Shown: piece after piece, positions 42,409-50,809 of the stretch
Layout: each line of letters starts with the position of its first letter
How positions within the stretch are numbered: position 1 is the stretch's first letter
Assembly (NCBI RefSeq): GCF_017068395.1
Contig: NZ_CP070619.1
Location: 5,208,001 to 5,272,000, forward strand
Direction: 5' to 3'
Length of the DNA stretch: 64,000 bases
Source: Rhodococcus pseudokoreensis
GTDB taxonomy: Bacteria > Actinomycetota > Actinomycetes > Mycobacteriales > Mycobacteriaceae
The notes under the pieces: generated by a model
What the model was told of the DNA's origin: nothing
The model's database searches: none
What the model saw: the letters and a program-made list of their open reading frames with translations, nothing else
Position numbers and translations under genes: made by a program

Positions 42409-43251
42409 TCAGTCGGCAGACACCGAGAGTACGACCTTTCCGCGCACCTGCCCGTCGACGAGGCGGCGGAGGGCCGTCGCGGCCTCGCCCAGTGGGTAGG
42501 TCCGCTCGACCACCGGTGTGACGTCACCCGACTCGACGAGGTCACGGAGCACGCGCACGTCGGCGCCGTCCTCCTTCGAGACGAACACGCACAGCGTCCG
42601 ACGCGAGAAGGGGGACAGCGCCAGTGCGCGGAGTTGGCGATCCGTGCCGCCCAGCCACCGTCCGTCCGTCTCGCCGCCGACGATGACAAGTCTCCCGCGC
42701 GGAGTGAGGACCCGGCGCAACCGCGACAGGGACGTGTTGCCGCCGATGTCGAGGACGACGTCGTAGCGTCGCCCGAGCCGGGTGACGTCTTCGCGGGTGT
42801 AGTCGACGACGTGGTCGGCGCCGATCGACCGGACCAGGTCGACCTTCGCGGCGCTGCATACGCCGGTGACCTCCGCGCCGTACGCCTTGGCGATCTGCAC
42901 GGCGAACGTGCCCACGCCGCCGGAGGCGCCGAGGATCAGCACCGACTGCCCCGCCGCGATCTTGCCGTGGTCGCGTACCGCCTGCAGCGCCGGGAGGCCG
43001 GAGATCGCGATCGCCGCGGCCTGCACGAACGTCAGGTCGGCCGGCTTGTGTGCGAGTTTGGCCGCGGGCGCGCACGCGTACTCCGCGAACGTCCCGGTGC
43101 CGATGCCGAAGACGTCGTCGCCGGGCCGGAATCCGCTGACGCCGTCGCCGACCGCCTCGACGCGCCCGGCGAGGTCCATCCCGGGAACGGCGACCTTGGG
43201 CCTGCGGAAGCCGTACCCGGCGAGGCGCAACGGGTACGGGAGTCCGGTCAC
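42409..43251 (-). pseudogene. NADPH:quinone reductase-like MDR protein, N-terminally truncated
   Basis: About 280 residues match zinc-independent medium-chain reductases from TGLPYPLRLAGYGFRRPK onward: VAVPGMDLAGRVEAVGDG, the nucleotide fold VLILGASGGVGTFAVQIAK, and the end GQVRGKVVLSV. The first 40-45 residues of the family (the MKAxxxxxYG... GroES-like start) are missing; upstream of 43251 the sequence is unrelated. A GTG at 43251 could start translation, but the fold would lack its first strands. Probably a relic left by a rearrangement next to the P450 operon. Confidence 0.7.
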
Positions 43252-43343
43252 GCAGACCGGGCTCGATCTCGTTCTGGACGGGCTCGAGCGTGTGACGGCA
43301 CCGGAAATTCGCCCGGGGAAGTGACCCTGATTACGGTCTCGAC

Positions 43344-43358
43344 TTTCAACTATTGAAA
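43344..43358 (+). promoter_or_regulatory. 15-base palindrome upstream of the P450 operon
   Basis: TTTCAA (43344-43349) and TTGAAA (43353-43358) form a perfect inverted repeat with a CTA centre, 65 bases before the reductase ATG. It is an AT-rich island in GC-rich DNA and the only strong palindrome in front of this operon, so it is the likely operator. Its form resembles IclR-type 15-bp sites, but the binding protein is unknown. Confidence 0.5.
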
Positions 43359-43422
43359 ATGCTCTGGCGGCTCGGACCCCCCTCGGAAGATCCTCGAACA
43401 AACGCGAGATCGAGGAGTCGAG

Positions 43423-44397
43423 ATGCCACAGAACCCGGTTTCTTCCGGTACGCCAGCGGACGCGGCGCTGCGAGTTGTCGCCAAACATGTTGTCGCGGAG
43501 GGTGTCGTAGCGCTGACCTTGCGGCATCCGGACGGCCGGCGGCTGCCGGACTGGGCGCCCGGCGCCCACATCGACCTGATGCTCCCGAACGGGCTGACCC
43601 GCCAGTACTCGCTGTGCGGTGACCGTTGGGACGCGCACACCTACCGGGTCGGGGTGCTGCGGGAACCCGCAGGCCGCGGCGGGTCCGCGTACGTCCACGA
43701 CGAACTGGCCGAGGGCGATCTCGTCGGGGTCGGTGGTCCGCGCAACAACTTTCGGCTCGTTCCCGCGCCGAGGTACCTGTTCGTCGCCGGCGGCATCGGA
43801 ATCACCCCGCTGCTGCCGATGATCCGCCAGGCGGAACTGATGGGAATCGACTGGCAACTCCTGTACGGCGGCCGCACCCGGACGTCCATGGCGTTCCGGG
43901 ACGAACTCGCCGGTTACGGCGACCGGGTGGTCGTCGTGCCCCGCGACGAGCAGGGCCATCCCGACCTGCCTGCGTACCTCGCCGACGCGGCCGCCGCCGA
44001 CGCGAAGGTCTACGTGTGCGGACCCGGGCCGCTGCTCGCGGCCGTCGAAAAATGTTGCGCCGAATGGCGTGTGGGCTCGCTGCGGACCGAGCGTTTCGTG
44101 CCGCAGGACCGGGGCGCTCCGCTGCGCGACGAATCGTTCGAGGTGGAACTCGCGCGCTCCGGCCTCGCGGTGACGGTGACTCCCGGCGCCAGCGTCCTCG
44201 ATGCGGTGCAGGCGGCCGGGGTCACCGTCCTGTCCTCGTGCCGCGAGGGCACGTGCGGCACCTGTGAGACGACCGTCCTCGCCGGCGCCCCCGACCACCG
44301 CGATTCCGTCCTCGACGACGACGAGCGATCCCCAGGCGACTGCATGCTCATCTGCGTCTCACGGTCGTGCTCCGACCGCCTCGTGCTCGATCTCTGA
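43423..44397 (+). CDS. pbdB: Phthalate-dioxygenase-reductase-family ferredoxin reductase (P450 partner)
   Basis: A 324-residue reductase in the phthalate-family order: flavin domain (GLTRQYSLCGD, the RxYS flavin motif), NAD domain (FVAGGIGITPLLPM and VYVCGPGPLL), then a C-terminal plant-type [2Fe-2S] domain (CREGTCGTCETTVLAG with the fourth Cys in GDCMLICVSRS). It passes electrons from NADH to the adjacent P450 in one polypeptide, with no separate ferredoxin. It is followed by the P450 gene 38 bases downstream. The name pbdB is used by resemblance to the CYP199A-type demethylase pair and is not proven. Confidence 0.88.
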   Translation: MPQNPVSSGTPADAALRVVAKHVVAEGVVALTLRHPDGRRLPDWAPGAHIDLMLPNGLTRQYSLCGDRWDAHTYRVGVLREPAGRGGSAYVHDELAEGDLVGVGGPRNNFRLVPAPRYLFVAGGIGITPLLPMIRQAELMGIDWQLLYGGRTRTSMAFRDELAGYGDRVVVVPRDEQGHPDLPAYLADAAAADAKVYVCGPGPLLAAVEKCCAEWRVGSLRTERFVPQDRGAPLRDESFEVELARSGLAVTVTPGASVLDAVQAAGVTVLSSCREGTCGTCETTVLAGAPDHRDSVLDDDERSPGDCMLICVSRSCSDRLVLDL

Positions 44398-44435
44398 CAC
44401 GCCCAGACGTGACACACCCAGCGAAGGGATTTCCC

Positions 44436-45644
44436 GTGACGATGTTCGCCCCCGCCCCCACGTTGCCCGTCAGCGACGCCGACCCGTTCGCCCTCGACGT
44501 CCTGCAGGATCCGCTGCAATTCCAGGCGGACCTGCGGGATGCGGGCCCGGTCGTGTACCTGCGGCGCTACGACGTCTTCGCGCTCGGCCGCTACGAGCAG
44601 GTTCATGCCGCGCTGACCGACTGGCAGTCGTTCCAATCCGCCGCCGGTGTCGGTTTGAGCAACTTCCGGTACGAGACCCCGTGGCGTCCCCCGAGCATCC
44701 TGCTCGAGGCCGACCCGCCGCACCACGACGCCCCGCGGGCGGTGCTGAGCAAGATCCTGGGTCCGCGCGCACTGCAGAAGCTCAGGGCGTCGTGGATTCA
44801 GGACGCGGATGTCCTCGTCGACCAGTTGCTCTCGAACGCAACCGAATTCGACGCGGTCACCGACCTCGCTGCCGCGTTTCCGCTGCGAGTCTTCCCGGAT
44901 GCCGTCGGCATCTCCCGCACCGGAAGGGAGAACCTGCTGCCGTACGGCGACCACGCCTTCAACGCGTTCGGTCCGGTCAACAGCCTGGTGGAGAAGGGTG
45001 CGCCCCGGGTGGCCGAACTGTCCGGCTGGGTCAGCGAGCAGTGCGCGCGCGACGCGCTCACCGGCGACGGCTTCGGTGCGCAGATCTGGGCGGCGGCGGA
45101 CCGCGGCGACATAACGTACGAGCAGGCGCCCCTCGCCGTGCGCTCGCTGCTGACGGCAGGGGTGGACACCACGGTCAACGGGCTCGCGGCCGTGCTCTAC
45201 GCGTTCGCGCGGCATCCGGAGCAGTGGGCGAGGCTGCGCGAGAATCGCACGCTGGCCCGGACGGCGTTCGACGAGGCCGTCCGGTGGGAGTCGCCGGTCC
45301 AGACGTTCTTCCGCACAGCCACGAGTGACACCGAGATCGGCGGCACGGTGATCCCGGACGGCAGGAAGATCCTGATGTTCCTCGGCGCCGCGAACCGCGA
45401 TCCGCGCCGGTGGGACAATCCGGACGTGTTCGATCTCGGCCGGAATCCGTCCGGGCACGTCGGGTACGGGATGGGCATCCACCAGTGCGTCGGCCAGCAC
45501 GTCGCCCGCCTCGAATCGGAGGCGCTGCTGACGGCGCTCGCATCCCGGGTGGAGTCGCTGGAGATCGCCGGGCCGGTGCGCCGGCACCTCAACAACACAC
45601 TGCGGTCGTGGGAATCGGTGCCGGTGCGGGTGCGGCTCGCCTGA
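44436..45644 (+). CDS. pbdA: Cytochrome P450, CYP199A-like aromatic O-demethylase
   Basis: A 402-residue soluble bacterial P450. The heme Cys is C351 in GYGMGIHQCVGQHVARLE; the oxygen-binding helix is LLTAGVDTTVNGLAAV; ExxR is in FDEAVRWESP. Segments such as GVGLSNFRYETPWRPPS, GRENLLPYGDHAFNAFGP and ESPVQTFFRTAT match what I recall of CYP199A enzymes, which O-demethylate 4-methoxybenzoate and related para-substituted benzoates. The GTG start at 44436 has GAAGGGA in front. It is paired with a phthalate-family reductase. The product would be 4-hydroxybenzoate plus formaldehyde. Substrate assignment is family-based inference. Confidence 0.87.
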   Translation: MTMFAPAPTLPVSDADPFALDVLQDPLQFQADLRDAGPVVYLRRYDVFALGRYEQVHAALTDWQSFQSAAGVGLSNFRYETPWRPPSILLEADPPHHDAPRAVLSKILGPRALQKLRASWIQDADVLVDQLLSNATEFDAVTDLAAAFPLRVFPDAVGISRTGRENLLPYGDHAFNAFGPVNSLVEKGAPRVAELSGWVSEQCARDALTGDGFGAQIWAAADRGDITYEQAPLAVRSLLTAGVDTTVNGLAAVLYAFARHPEQWARLRENRTLARTAFDEAVRWESPVQTFFRTATSDTEIGGTVIPDGRKILMFLGAANRDPRRWDNPDVFDLGRNPSGHVGYGMGIHQCVGQHVARLESEALLTALASRVESLEIAGPVRRHLNNTLRSWESVPVRVRLA

Positions 45645-45664
45645 CAATACGTACGTATGTATTG
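45645..45664. promoter_or_regulatory. 20-base near-palindrome between convergent genes
   Basis: CAATACGTACGTATGTATTG is symmetric except for one base pair and lies directly after the P450 stop, before the PucR stop. It looks like a TetR-type operator rather than a terminator (AT-rich, no GC stem), yet no gene starts here. It may be a relic of a lost regulated gene, or a weak stem. Confidence 0.4.
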
Positions 45665-45680
45665 ACAGAATAGGCGCTGG

Positions 45681-47219
45681 TCACGTCGCCGGCTTGGACT
45701 CCGACCGGTCGCTGTCGCGGGTGTAGAGCAGTTCCGCCGCGCGGACGGCGAGCCAGAGTTCCGACAGTGAATTGGTGTCCGCCAGGTCGCGGGACGTCAG
45801 CGCCTCGACCTTGCGGATGCGGTACATGACCGTCTGCCGGTGAATGTGCATTGCCTGCGCGGTCTGCTGCCACGACCGCTGGTTCTGCAGGAACGCGTCG
45901 AGCGTTTCGACGAGCCTCGAGTTGTGCTGTTCGTCGTAGTCCAGAACCGGGCGCAGGATCCTGTCCACCAGGGTTTGTGCGTCGGCCACGCTCGACAGCC
46001 CGACCCAGGGGACGGCGCTGCCGTACCGGGACACGACCGTCTCGCGTCGTTCGGCGATCGACAGCGCCCACGCGGCCTCCCGGGCCGCATCCTGAAAACG
46101 CGCGAGGGACCCGACGGTTCGGCTGATACCGATGCGGGCGGTCGGGCCCAGCGCGCGGGACAGCACCGAGTCGGTGCCCGGGCCGTCGGGCACCAGGACG
46201 TGCGCGGTACCCATACGCACCAGGCACAGGTACGGGAGCGTGTGCCGCCACAGCGAATTGTGCAGTTCGAGCATGCGCTCCGGCTCTTCGCTGCGCGCCG
46301 CCACCAACACGGCGGATTCGGGTTTCAAGCCGAGATCGGCGAGTTGGGCGGTGACCCCGGCGATGTCCATGCGCCCTTCGAGCATCTGGGTGAGAAGCCC
46401 TGAACCGTACCGGCGTTCGTGTTCGAGCATCAACTGTGTCTGGGACAGTTCGATGGCGACGACGGTGGCAGCGTGCTGAAGCTGGATCGGGTCGACACCG
46501 ACCCGCGGATCGCTGAGCGTGACGAGTGCGGCGCCGGCGTGGCGTGGGATGTCGGTGAGCATTGCCGCCCGGTCGCCGACCGACGGAAGTCCGTACGCGC
46601 CGCCCGCCACGTTCTTCGACGCCTCGGACAACGCCACCACGGCGTCGCTGATTGTCGGGTCCAGCGGGGTCGTGCCCGGAAACCAGGGCTCCCCGGTGGC
46701 GCGGTCGCACACCTGGATCTCGCAACCCAGTTCGCGTGCGAGTGCGGACAGAAGGTCGGCGGGCGCCGCGCCGCGGGCGGTGTGCCTGCGGATCAGGTCG
46801 TAGATCCGGACGGTGCGAGCGAGGCGATGCGACTGGTCGAGGAGGGTGGCTTCGGCCACCGACCGGGAAATGGCGACGAAGGGGAGGGGATACCGGATCC
46901 ACAGGACCGGGAAGCCCAGTTCGTCGCTGGTGCGTGTGAACGCGGCCGTCAGTCGCGGGCAGTACATGTTCTCGCCGATGCCCAGCCCGGCCACACCGGC
47001 GTCCGCGAGGTGCCGGACCAGGTCGGCCTGCTCCTTCGCCGACTTCGGGAACGACATGCCGTTGGTCATCAGGAACTCGCCGCCGGTGACCCATCGCCAC
47101 GGTTCGGGCAGGTCGGAGGTGTGGGTCCAGGTGACCTCGCGACCGAGTCCGGACGCCCCGGAATACACCTCCAGGCGCAGATGCGGGATCTCCACCAGCT
47201 CACCGACCGTGACAGCCAC
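45681..47219 (-). CDS. PucR-family transcriptional regulator
   Basis: A 512-residue regulator. The N-terminal PucR domain (about 1-130, VTVGELVEIPHLRLEVYSGA to PVLWIRYPLPF) and the C-terminal HTH (LVETLDAFLQNQRSWQQTAQ, then AMHIHRQTVMYRIRKVEAL) are typical of purine and nitrogen catabolism activators. The ATG at 47219 has GGAGG-type sequence upstream. It is divergent from the MFS/ureohydrolase pair and most likely activates it in response to the guanidino substrate. Confidence 0.9.
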   Translation of the reverse strand: MAVTVGELVEIPHLRLEVYSGASGLGREVTWTHTSDLPEPWRWVTGGEFLMTNGMSFPKSAKEQADLVRHLADAGVAGLGIGENMYCPRLTAAFTRTSDELGFPVLWIRYPLPFVAISRSVAEATLLDQSHRLARTVRIYDLIRRHTARGAAPADLLSALARELGCEIQVCDRATGEPWFPGTTPLDPTISDAVVALSEASKNVAGGAYGLPSVGDRAAMLTDIPRHAGAALVTLSDPRVGVDPIQLQHAATVVAIELSQTQLMLEHERRYGSGLLTQMLEGRMDIAGVTAQLADLGLKPESAVLVAARSEEPERMLELHNSLWRHTLPYLCLVRMGTAHVLVPDGPGTDSVLSRALGPTARIGISRTVGSLARFQDAAREAAWALSIAERRETVVSRYGSAVPWVGLSSVADAQTLVDRILRPVLDYDEQHNSRLVETLDAFLQNQRSWQQTAQAMHIHRQTVMYRIRKVEALTSRDLADTNSLSELWLAVRAAELLYTRDSDRSESKPAT

Positions 47220-47272
47220 GGAGCCTCCTCTGCGTCAATGCCCAATCAGGTTTGTGCGATCGAATAAAGCGT

Positions 47273-47283
47273 AACCACTGGTT
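47273..47283. promoter_or_regulatory. Small palindrome in the pucR/MFS divergent region
   Basis: AACCA and TGGTT flank a single C in the 163-base region between the divergent PucR and MFS genes. It is a candidate core of a PucR-binding site; two similar GCATTGG/CAATGC elements lie on either side (47236-47251 and 47288-47295). Weak evidence. Confidence 0.3.
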
Positions 47284-47382
47284 TTGCGCATTGGCTACTC
47301 GTGTTCCGCCCAAACGGCCAGGCATTCTGTGTTGGACGTCACAAACGGCAACACCCGCACTTCATCCAGTCCAGGAGCCCCA

Positions 47383-48762
47383 ATGACTAGTACCGGTCAT
47401 CTCATAGACGATGCACCGTTGACCTCCTTCCACAAGAAGCTGACAGCGTTCTCCTCCGGCGGGCCGTTCATCGACGGATTCGCGTTGTCGATCATCGGCG
47501 TCGCGCTCATCACCATGGAACCGGCGATGAGCCTGAGCACCACCGAGATCGGATTGATCGGTGCGGCAAGTTTGGTCGGGATCTTCGTCGGCGGCGGAGT
47601 GTTCGGCTACGTGACCGACAAGATCGGCCGGCATTTCATGTATATCGCCGACCTGGTCGCGCTCGCGGTGTTCTCCGTCCTCTCCGCGTTCTGCGGTGAG
47701 GCCTGGCAGGTCATTCTGCTGCGCTTCCTGCTCGGTGTCGCGATCGGCGCCGATTACCCGATCGCCACGTCACTGCTGGCGGAATTCCTGCCCAAACGGC
47801 AGCGCGGCCGGCTGCTCGGTGCCATGTTCGTGGTGTGGGCGGTCGGTGCCGCCGCTGCCTACATCGTCGGCTACCTGGCGAAGGATCTCGGCCCGGATGC
47901 CTGGCGCTTCCTCCTCGCGAGTCCCGCCATCTTCGCCGTCATCACGCTGCTCGCCCGGATGGGTACACCCGAGTCGCCGCGGTGGCTGATGAGCAAGGGG
48001 CGCATGGCCGAGGCCGACAAGTCGATCAAGCTCGTCTACGGCGAGCAGTACGGTGTCGCGGACCTGCCCGAAGAGCCAGTGGTGAGCACGTCGTTCATGC
48101 GGGTGTTCCAGAAGCCGTACCTCGAGCGCACCATCTTCGTGGCGATCTTCTGGACCGCCCAGGTGATCCCCCTGTTCGCGGTGTACACGTTCGCCCCCGA
48201 CCTGCTCGAATCCTTCGGTTTGTACGGCGACGCCAACCTCTACGGCGGTTCCCTCATCATCGCGGTCCTGTTCGTGGTCGGCGGCATACCCGGTCTGTGG
48301 CTGGTCGAGAAGATCGGACGACGCAAACTGCTGATCGGGTCGTTCGCCGTCATCGGTGTCACTTTGGCCGTCCCCGCCCTGATCCCGGACGTTCCGGCGG
48401 AGATCTTCTTCCTGGCCCTCGCAGTCTTCGCGATCGGCTCCGGTGCCTCGAGCTTCCTCGAGGTGGTCTACCCGAACGAGTTGTTCCCCACCGAGGTTCG
48501 AGCCACTGCGGTCGGTGTCGGCACCGCGATCAGCCGAATCGGGTCCGCCGCCGGCACCTATCTGATGCCGATGGCGCTGATCAGCTTCGGCGCGAGCGGC
48601 GCACTCATGATCGGAGCGGTTGTCACGCTCATCGGGCTCGTGGCCTCCATTTTCCTCGCACCGGAAACCCGCGGCGCGTCGCTGACGGACACCGCATCGA
48701 AAACCGAGTCAGAAGTAGAGAAATCCGACGATCCCGACCCGGCGCCCGTGACCCGCGCCTGA
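47383..48762 (+). CDS. MFS transporter (sugar-porter/SP-like) of the ureohydrolase unit
   Basis: A 459-residue, 12-TM permease. GYVTDKIGRHFMYIADLVAL is the loop 2-3 motif, LLRFLLGVAIGADYPIATSL lies in TM4-5, and PESPRWLMSKGR sits in the central loop, as in sugar/acid porters of the SP group. Start at ATG 47383 after CCAGGAG. It is followed by a ureohydrolase 37 bases downstream, so the likely cargo is a guanidino compound or the related amine/acid. Confidence 0.88.
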   Translation: MTSTGHLIDDAPLTSFHKKLTAFSSGGPFIDGFALSIIGVALITMEPAMSLSTTEIGLIGAASLVGIFVGGGVFGYVTDKIGRHFMYIADLVALAVFSVLSAFCGEAWQVILLRFLLGVAIGADYPIATSLLAEFLPKRQRGRLLGAMFVVWAVGAAAAYIVGYLAKDLGPDAWRFLLASPAIFAVITLLARMGTPESPRWLMSKGRMAEADKSIKLVYGEQYGVADLPEEPVVSTSFMRVFQKPYLERTIFVAIFWTAQVIPLFAVYTFAPDLLESFGLYGDANLYGGSLIIAVLFVVGGIPGLWLVEKIGRRKLLIGSFAVIGVTLAVPALIPDVPAEIFFLALAVFAIGSGASSFLEVVYPNELFPTEVRATAVGVGTAISRIGSAAGTYLMPMALISFGASGALMIGAVVTLIGLVASIFLAPETRGASLTDTASKTESEVEKSDDPDPAPVTRA

Positions 48763-48799
48763 CCTGACAAGAACCTTCCCGAGTACAGGAGAGACAGCC

Positions 48800-49816
48800 A
48801 TGCCCCAGCCCAGAGAATCCCTCGTCGGTGCACTGCCCGCAACCCAGGTTCCCCGCTACGCCGGCAAGGGCACGTTCGCCCGCATCGCCGACATCCACGA
48901 GGTCGACGACTACGACATCGCGATCCTCGGTGTCCCCTTCGACGGCGGCACGTCGTACCGGCCCGGCGCCCGGTTCGGCCCCATGGCCGTCCGGCAGGCG
49001 GCGCGGGCACTCCGTCCCGGCTACCACGTCGAACTCGGCGTCGCACCGCTCGAAGAAGTGCAGGTCGTCGACGCCGGTGACGTGACGGTCACGCCGTACG
49101 ACATCGGCGAGGCCTGTCGGCAGATCGAGGCACACGCCGCCGAGATTCTCGGCGCCGGCGACCGCAAGATCGTCTCGATCGGCGGCGACCACACGATCGC
49201 CCTGCCGAATCTGCGGGCGCTGCACGCCAAGCACGGACCGATTGCCCTGGTGCACTTCGACGCTCACCTCGACACCTGGGACACCTACTTCAGTCAGCCG
49301 GTGACGCACGGGACGATCTTCCGGCGCGCGTTCGAAGAGGGTCTTCTGGTCGAGGACCACTCCATTCACGTCGGAATCCGCGGTCCGATCTACGACCAGG
49401 CCGACCTGAACGACGACGCGCGGATGGGATTCCGGATCATCCGCGCAGGCGATCTGGACGTGATGGGCATCGAGGCGGCCGTCGACGTGGTCCGCCGGCG
49501 CGTCGGTGACGTCCCGGTGTACGTGTCGATCGACATCGACGTCCTCGACCCCGCGTTCGCCCCCGGAACCGGCACACCCGAAGCGGGTGGCCTGACATCC
49601 CGCGAACTGCTCCGGATGCTGCGTCAGCTGACCGGGCTCAACGTCGTCGGCGCCGACGTCGTCGAGGTGGCCCCGGCCTACGACCATGCCGAGATCACCT
49701 GTGTCGCAGCCGCTACCGTGGTGTTCGACCTCGTGTCGCTCATGGTCGCCGGTTCACAGCGCGACACCGTCGCCGCGGCGGCCGAAGCCATCGGCGCCTC
49801 GGTGCCGAGTTACTGA
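48800..49816 (+). CDS. Agmatinase/guanidino-acid ureohydrolase
   Basis: A 338-residue Mn-dependent ureohydrolase (arginase fold). Metal ligands are in SIGGDHTIALP, VHFDAHLDTWD and SIDIDVLDPAFAPGTG. The GTPEAGGL signature of agmatinase-like enzymes is present. It would release urea from agmatine, 4-guanidinobutyrate or 3-guanidinopropionate. The N-terminal extension (about 35 residues) and the PucR/MFS context favour a guanidino acid over agmatine, but the substrate loop is not diagnostic by eye. AGGAGAG precedes the ATG. A terminator follows 31 bases after the stop. Confidence 0.9.
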   Translation: MPQPRESLVGALPATQVPRYAGKGTFARIADIHEVDDYDIAILGVPFDGGTSYRPGARFGPMAVRQAARALRPGYHVELGVAPLEEVQVVDAGDVTVTPYDIGEACRQIEAHAAEILGAGDRKIVSIGGDHTIALPNLRALHAKHGPIALVHFDAHLDTWDTYFSQPVTHGTIFRRAFEEGLLVEDHSIHVGIRGPIYDQADLNDDARMGFRIIRAGDLDVMGIEAAVDVVRRRVGDVPVYVSIDIDVLDPAFAPGTGTPEAGGLTSRELLRMLRQLTGLNVVGADVVEVAPAYDHAEITCVAAATVVFDLVSLMVAGSQRDTVAAAAEAIGASVPSY

Positions 49817-49846
49817 CCACCCTGAACCACCGAACGTGCTGACGAA

Positions 49847-49877
49847 GCGGCGCCCCGGCGACGGGGCACCGCTTTCT
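49847..49877 (+). terminator. Intrinsic terminator after the ureohydrolase gene
   Basis: GCGGCGCCCC (49847-49856) pairs with GGGGCACCGC (49863-49872) with one mismatch and a 6-base loop, followed by TTTCT (49873-49877). It ends the MFS/ureohydrolase transcript and can also act on the convergent GNAT transcript. Confidence 0.8.
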
Positions 49878-49895
49878 GCGGTCAGCTGTGCCGGC

Positions 49896-50807
49896 CTACC
49901 CGAGTATGAACAGGGCGTCGCTCCGGTCGTGCTGGAAGGCGGCGGACCTGAGCACGTCGAGTGTGGTGGCATCGGTTGCGTCGACGCTGGTTTCGATGGA
50001 GACACAGCCGCGTGCCCAGAGGTGCTCGATCGCGGTCCGGACGACGCCCACCGACCGGTCCCGACTGTCGGCGTCGACGTCGAGGCGAAGTAGGCCGGCG
50101 CGATGCGGTTCGTCGGTCAGGCCGACCCGGACGTGGCCTGCGACTGACCCGTCGGCGTCGGTGATGCACAGCCTCGTGTCGGTGGCGTCGGCCTCCTCGA
50201 AGTGCCGCCACACGGACGGCGTACCGGTGTCGGGGCCGGCGTCCGCAGTCACTACGAACGGCGGTTGCGGGGCGCGGGCCATGCGGGACGCGGCGTAGTC
50301 GGAACGGGACGGCAGGAGGAGCCTGTCGCGCCGGCCCCCGAATTGTGCGCCGAATCGTCGCGCCAGCCGGCCGGACGCCGGATGCGAGCCGTAGGAGCAC
50401 CCGACGAACGTTGCACCGTCGGTGGTCCCGAACGGTGCGGGCAGCCCCGACAGGTCGGCACCGACGGTCTCGAAGACGGCGGTGGCGACGCCCATCGACC
50501 GGAATTGCGGGTCGACCACGATGTCCACGGCCCACAGCGACGATCCCAGTTCCCGCGCGGTGACCACCGCGGCGAGCACGGGTGCACTCGGCGCGGCGGT
50601 TGTCCACCGATGCAGAAGGGTGCGGACCTCGGCGGTCAGGTAGCGCGCCGAGGACCCCGAAAAGGACTGGTCCGGTGCGGAGAATCCCATCTCCGCATCG
50701 GCGTCGCGCGCCGCCCGGAACAGAGGGGCGGTGCCCTGTGATGGGGGACCGTCGTAGCTGCGGAGCGAGATCAGGTCGGGCTCGGTGTCCTCGAACGCGG
50801 CGGGCAT
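49896..50807 (-). CDS. GNAT-family N-acetyltransferase (two-domain)
   Basis: A 303-residue protein with two GNAT-like halves. The first contains LWAVDIVVDPQFRSMGVATA, a motif A region for acetyl-CoA. The second contains AGLLRLDVDADSRDRSVGVV. The tandem-GNAT size recalls mycothiol synthase-type enzymes, but the substrate is not recognisable. The start at 50807 lies 2 bases after the Rieske stop, so it is the last gene of the ligase-Rieske-GNAT operon. It may acylate or de-toxify an intermediate of that pathway. Confidence 0.72.
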   Translation of the reverse strand: MPAAFEDTEPDLISLRSYDGPPSQGTAPLFRAARDADAEMGFSAPDQSFSGSSARYLTAEVRTLLHRWTTAAPSAPVLAAVVTARELGSSLWAVDIVVDPQFRSMGVATAVFETVGADLSGLPAPFGTTDGATFVGCSYGSHPASGRLARRFGAQFGGRRDRLLLPSRSDYAASRMARAPQPPFVVTADAGPDTGTPSVWRHFEEADATDTRLCITDADGSVAGHVRVGLTDEPHRAGLLRLDVDADSRDRSVGVVRTAIEHLWARGCVSIETSVDATDATTLDVLRSAAFQHDRSDALFILG

Positions 50808-50809
50808 CC

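Noticed and set aside
40248..42689. 813-codon open frame antisense to the ABC permease and IclR genes
   Set aside because: Composition is typical of a shadow frame and it spans two well-supported genes and an intergenic operator.
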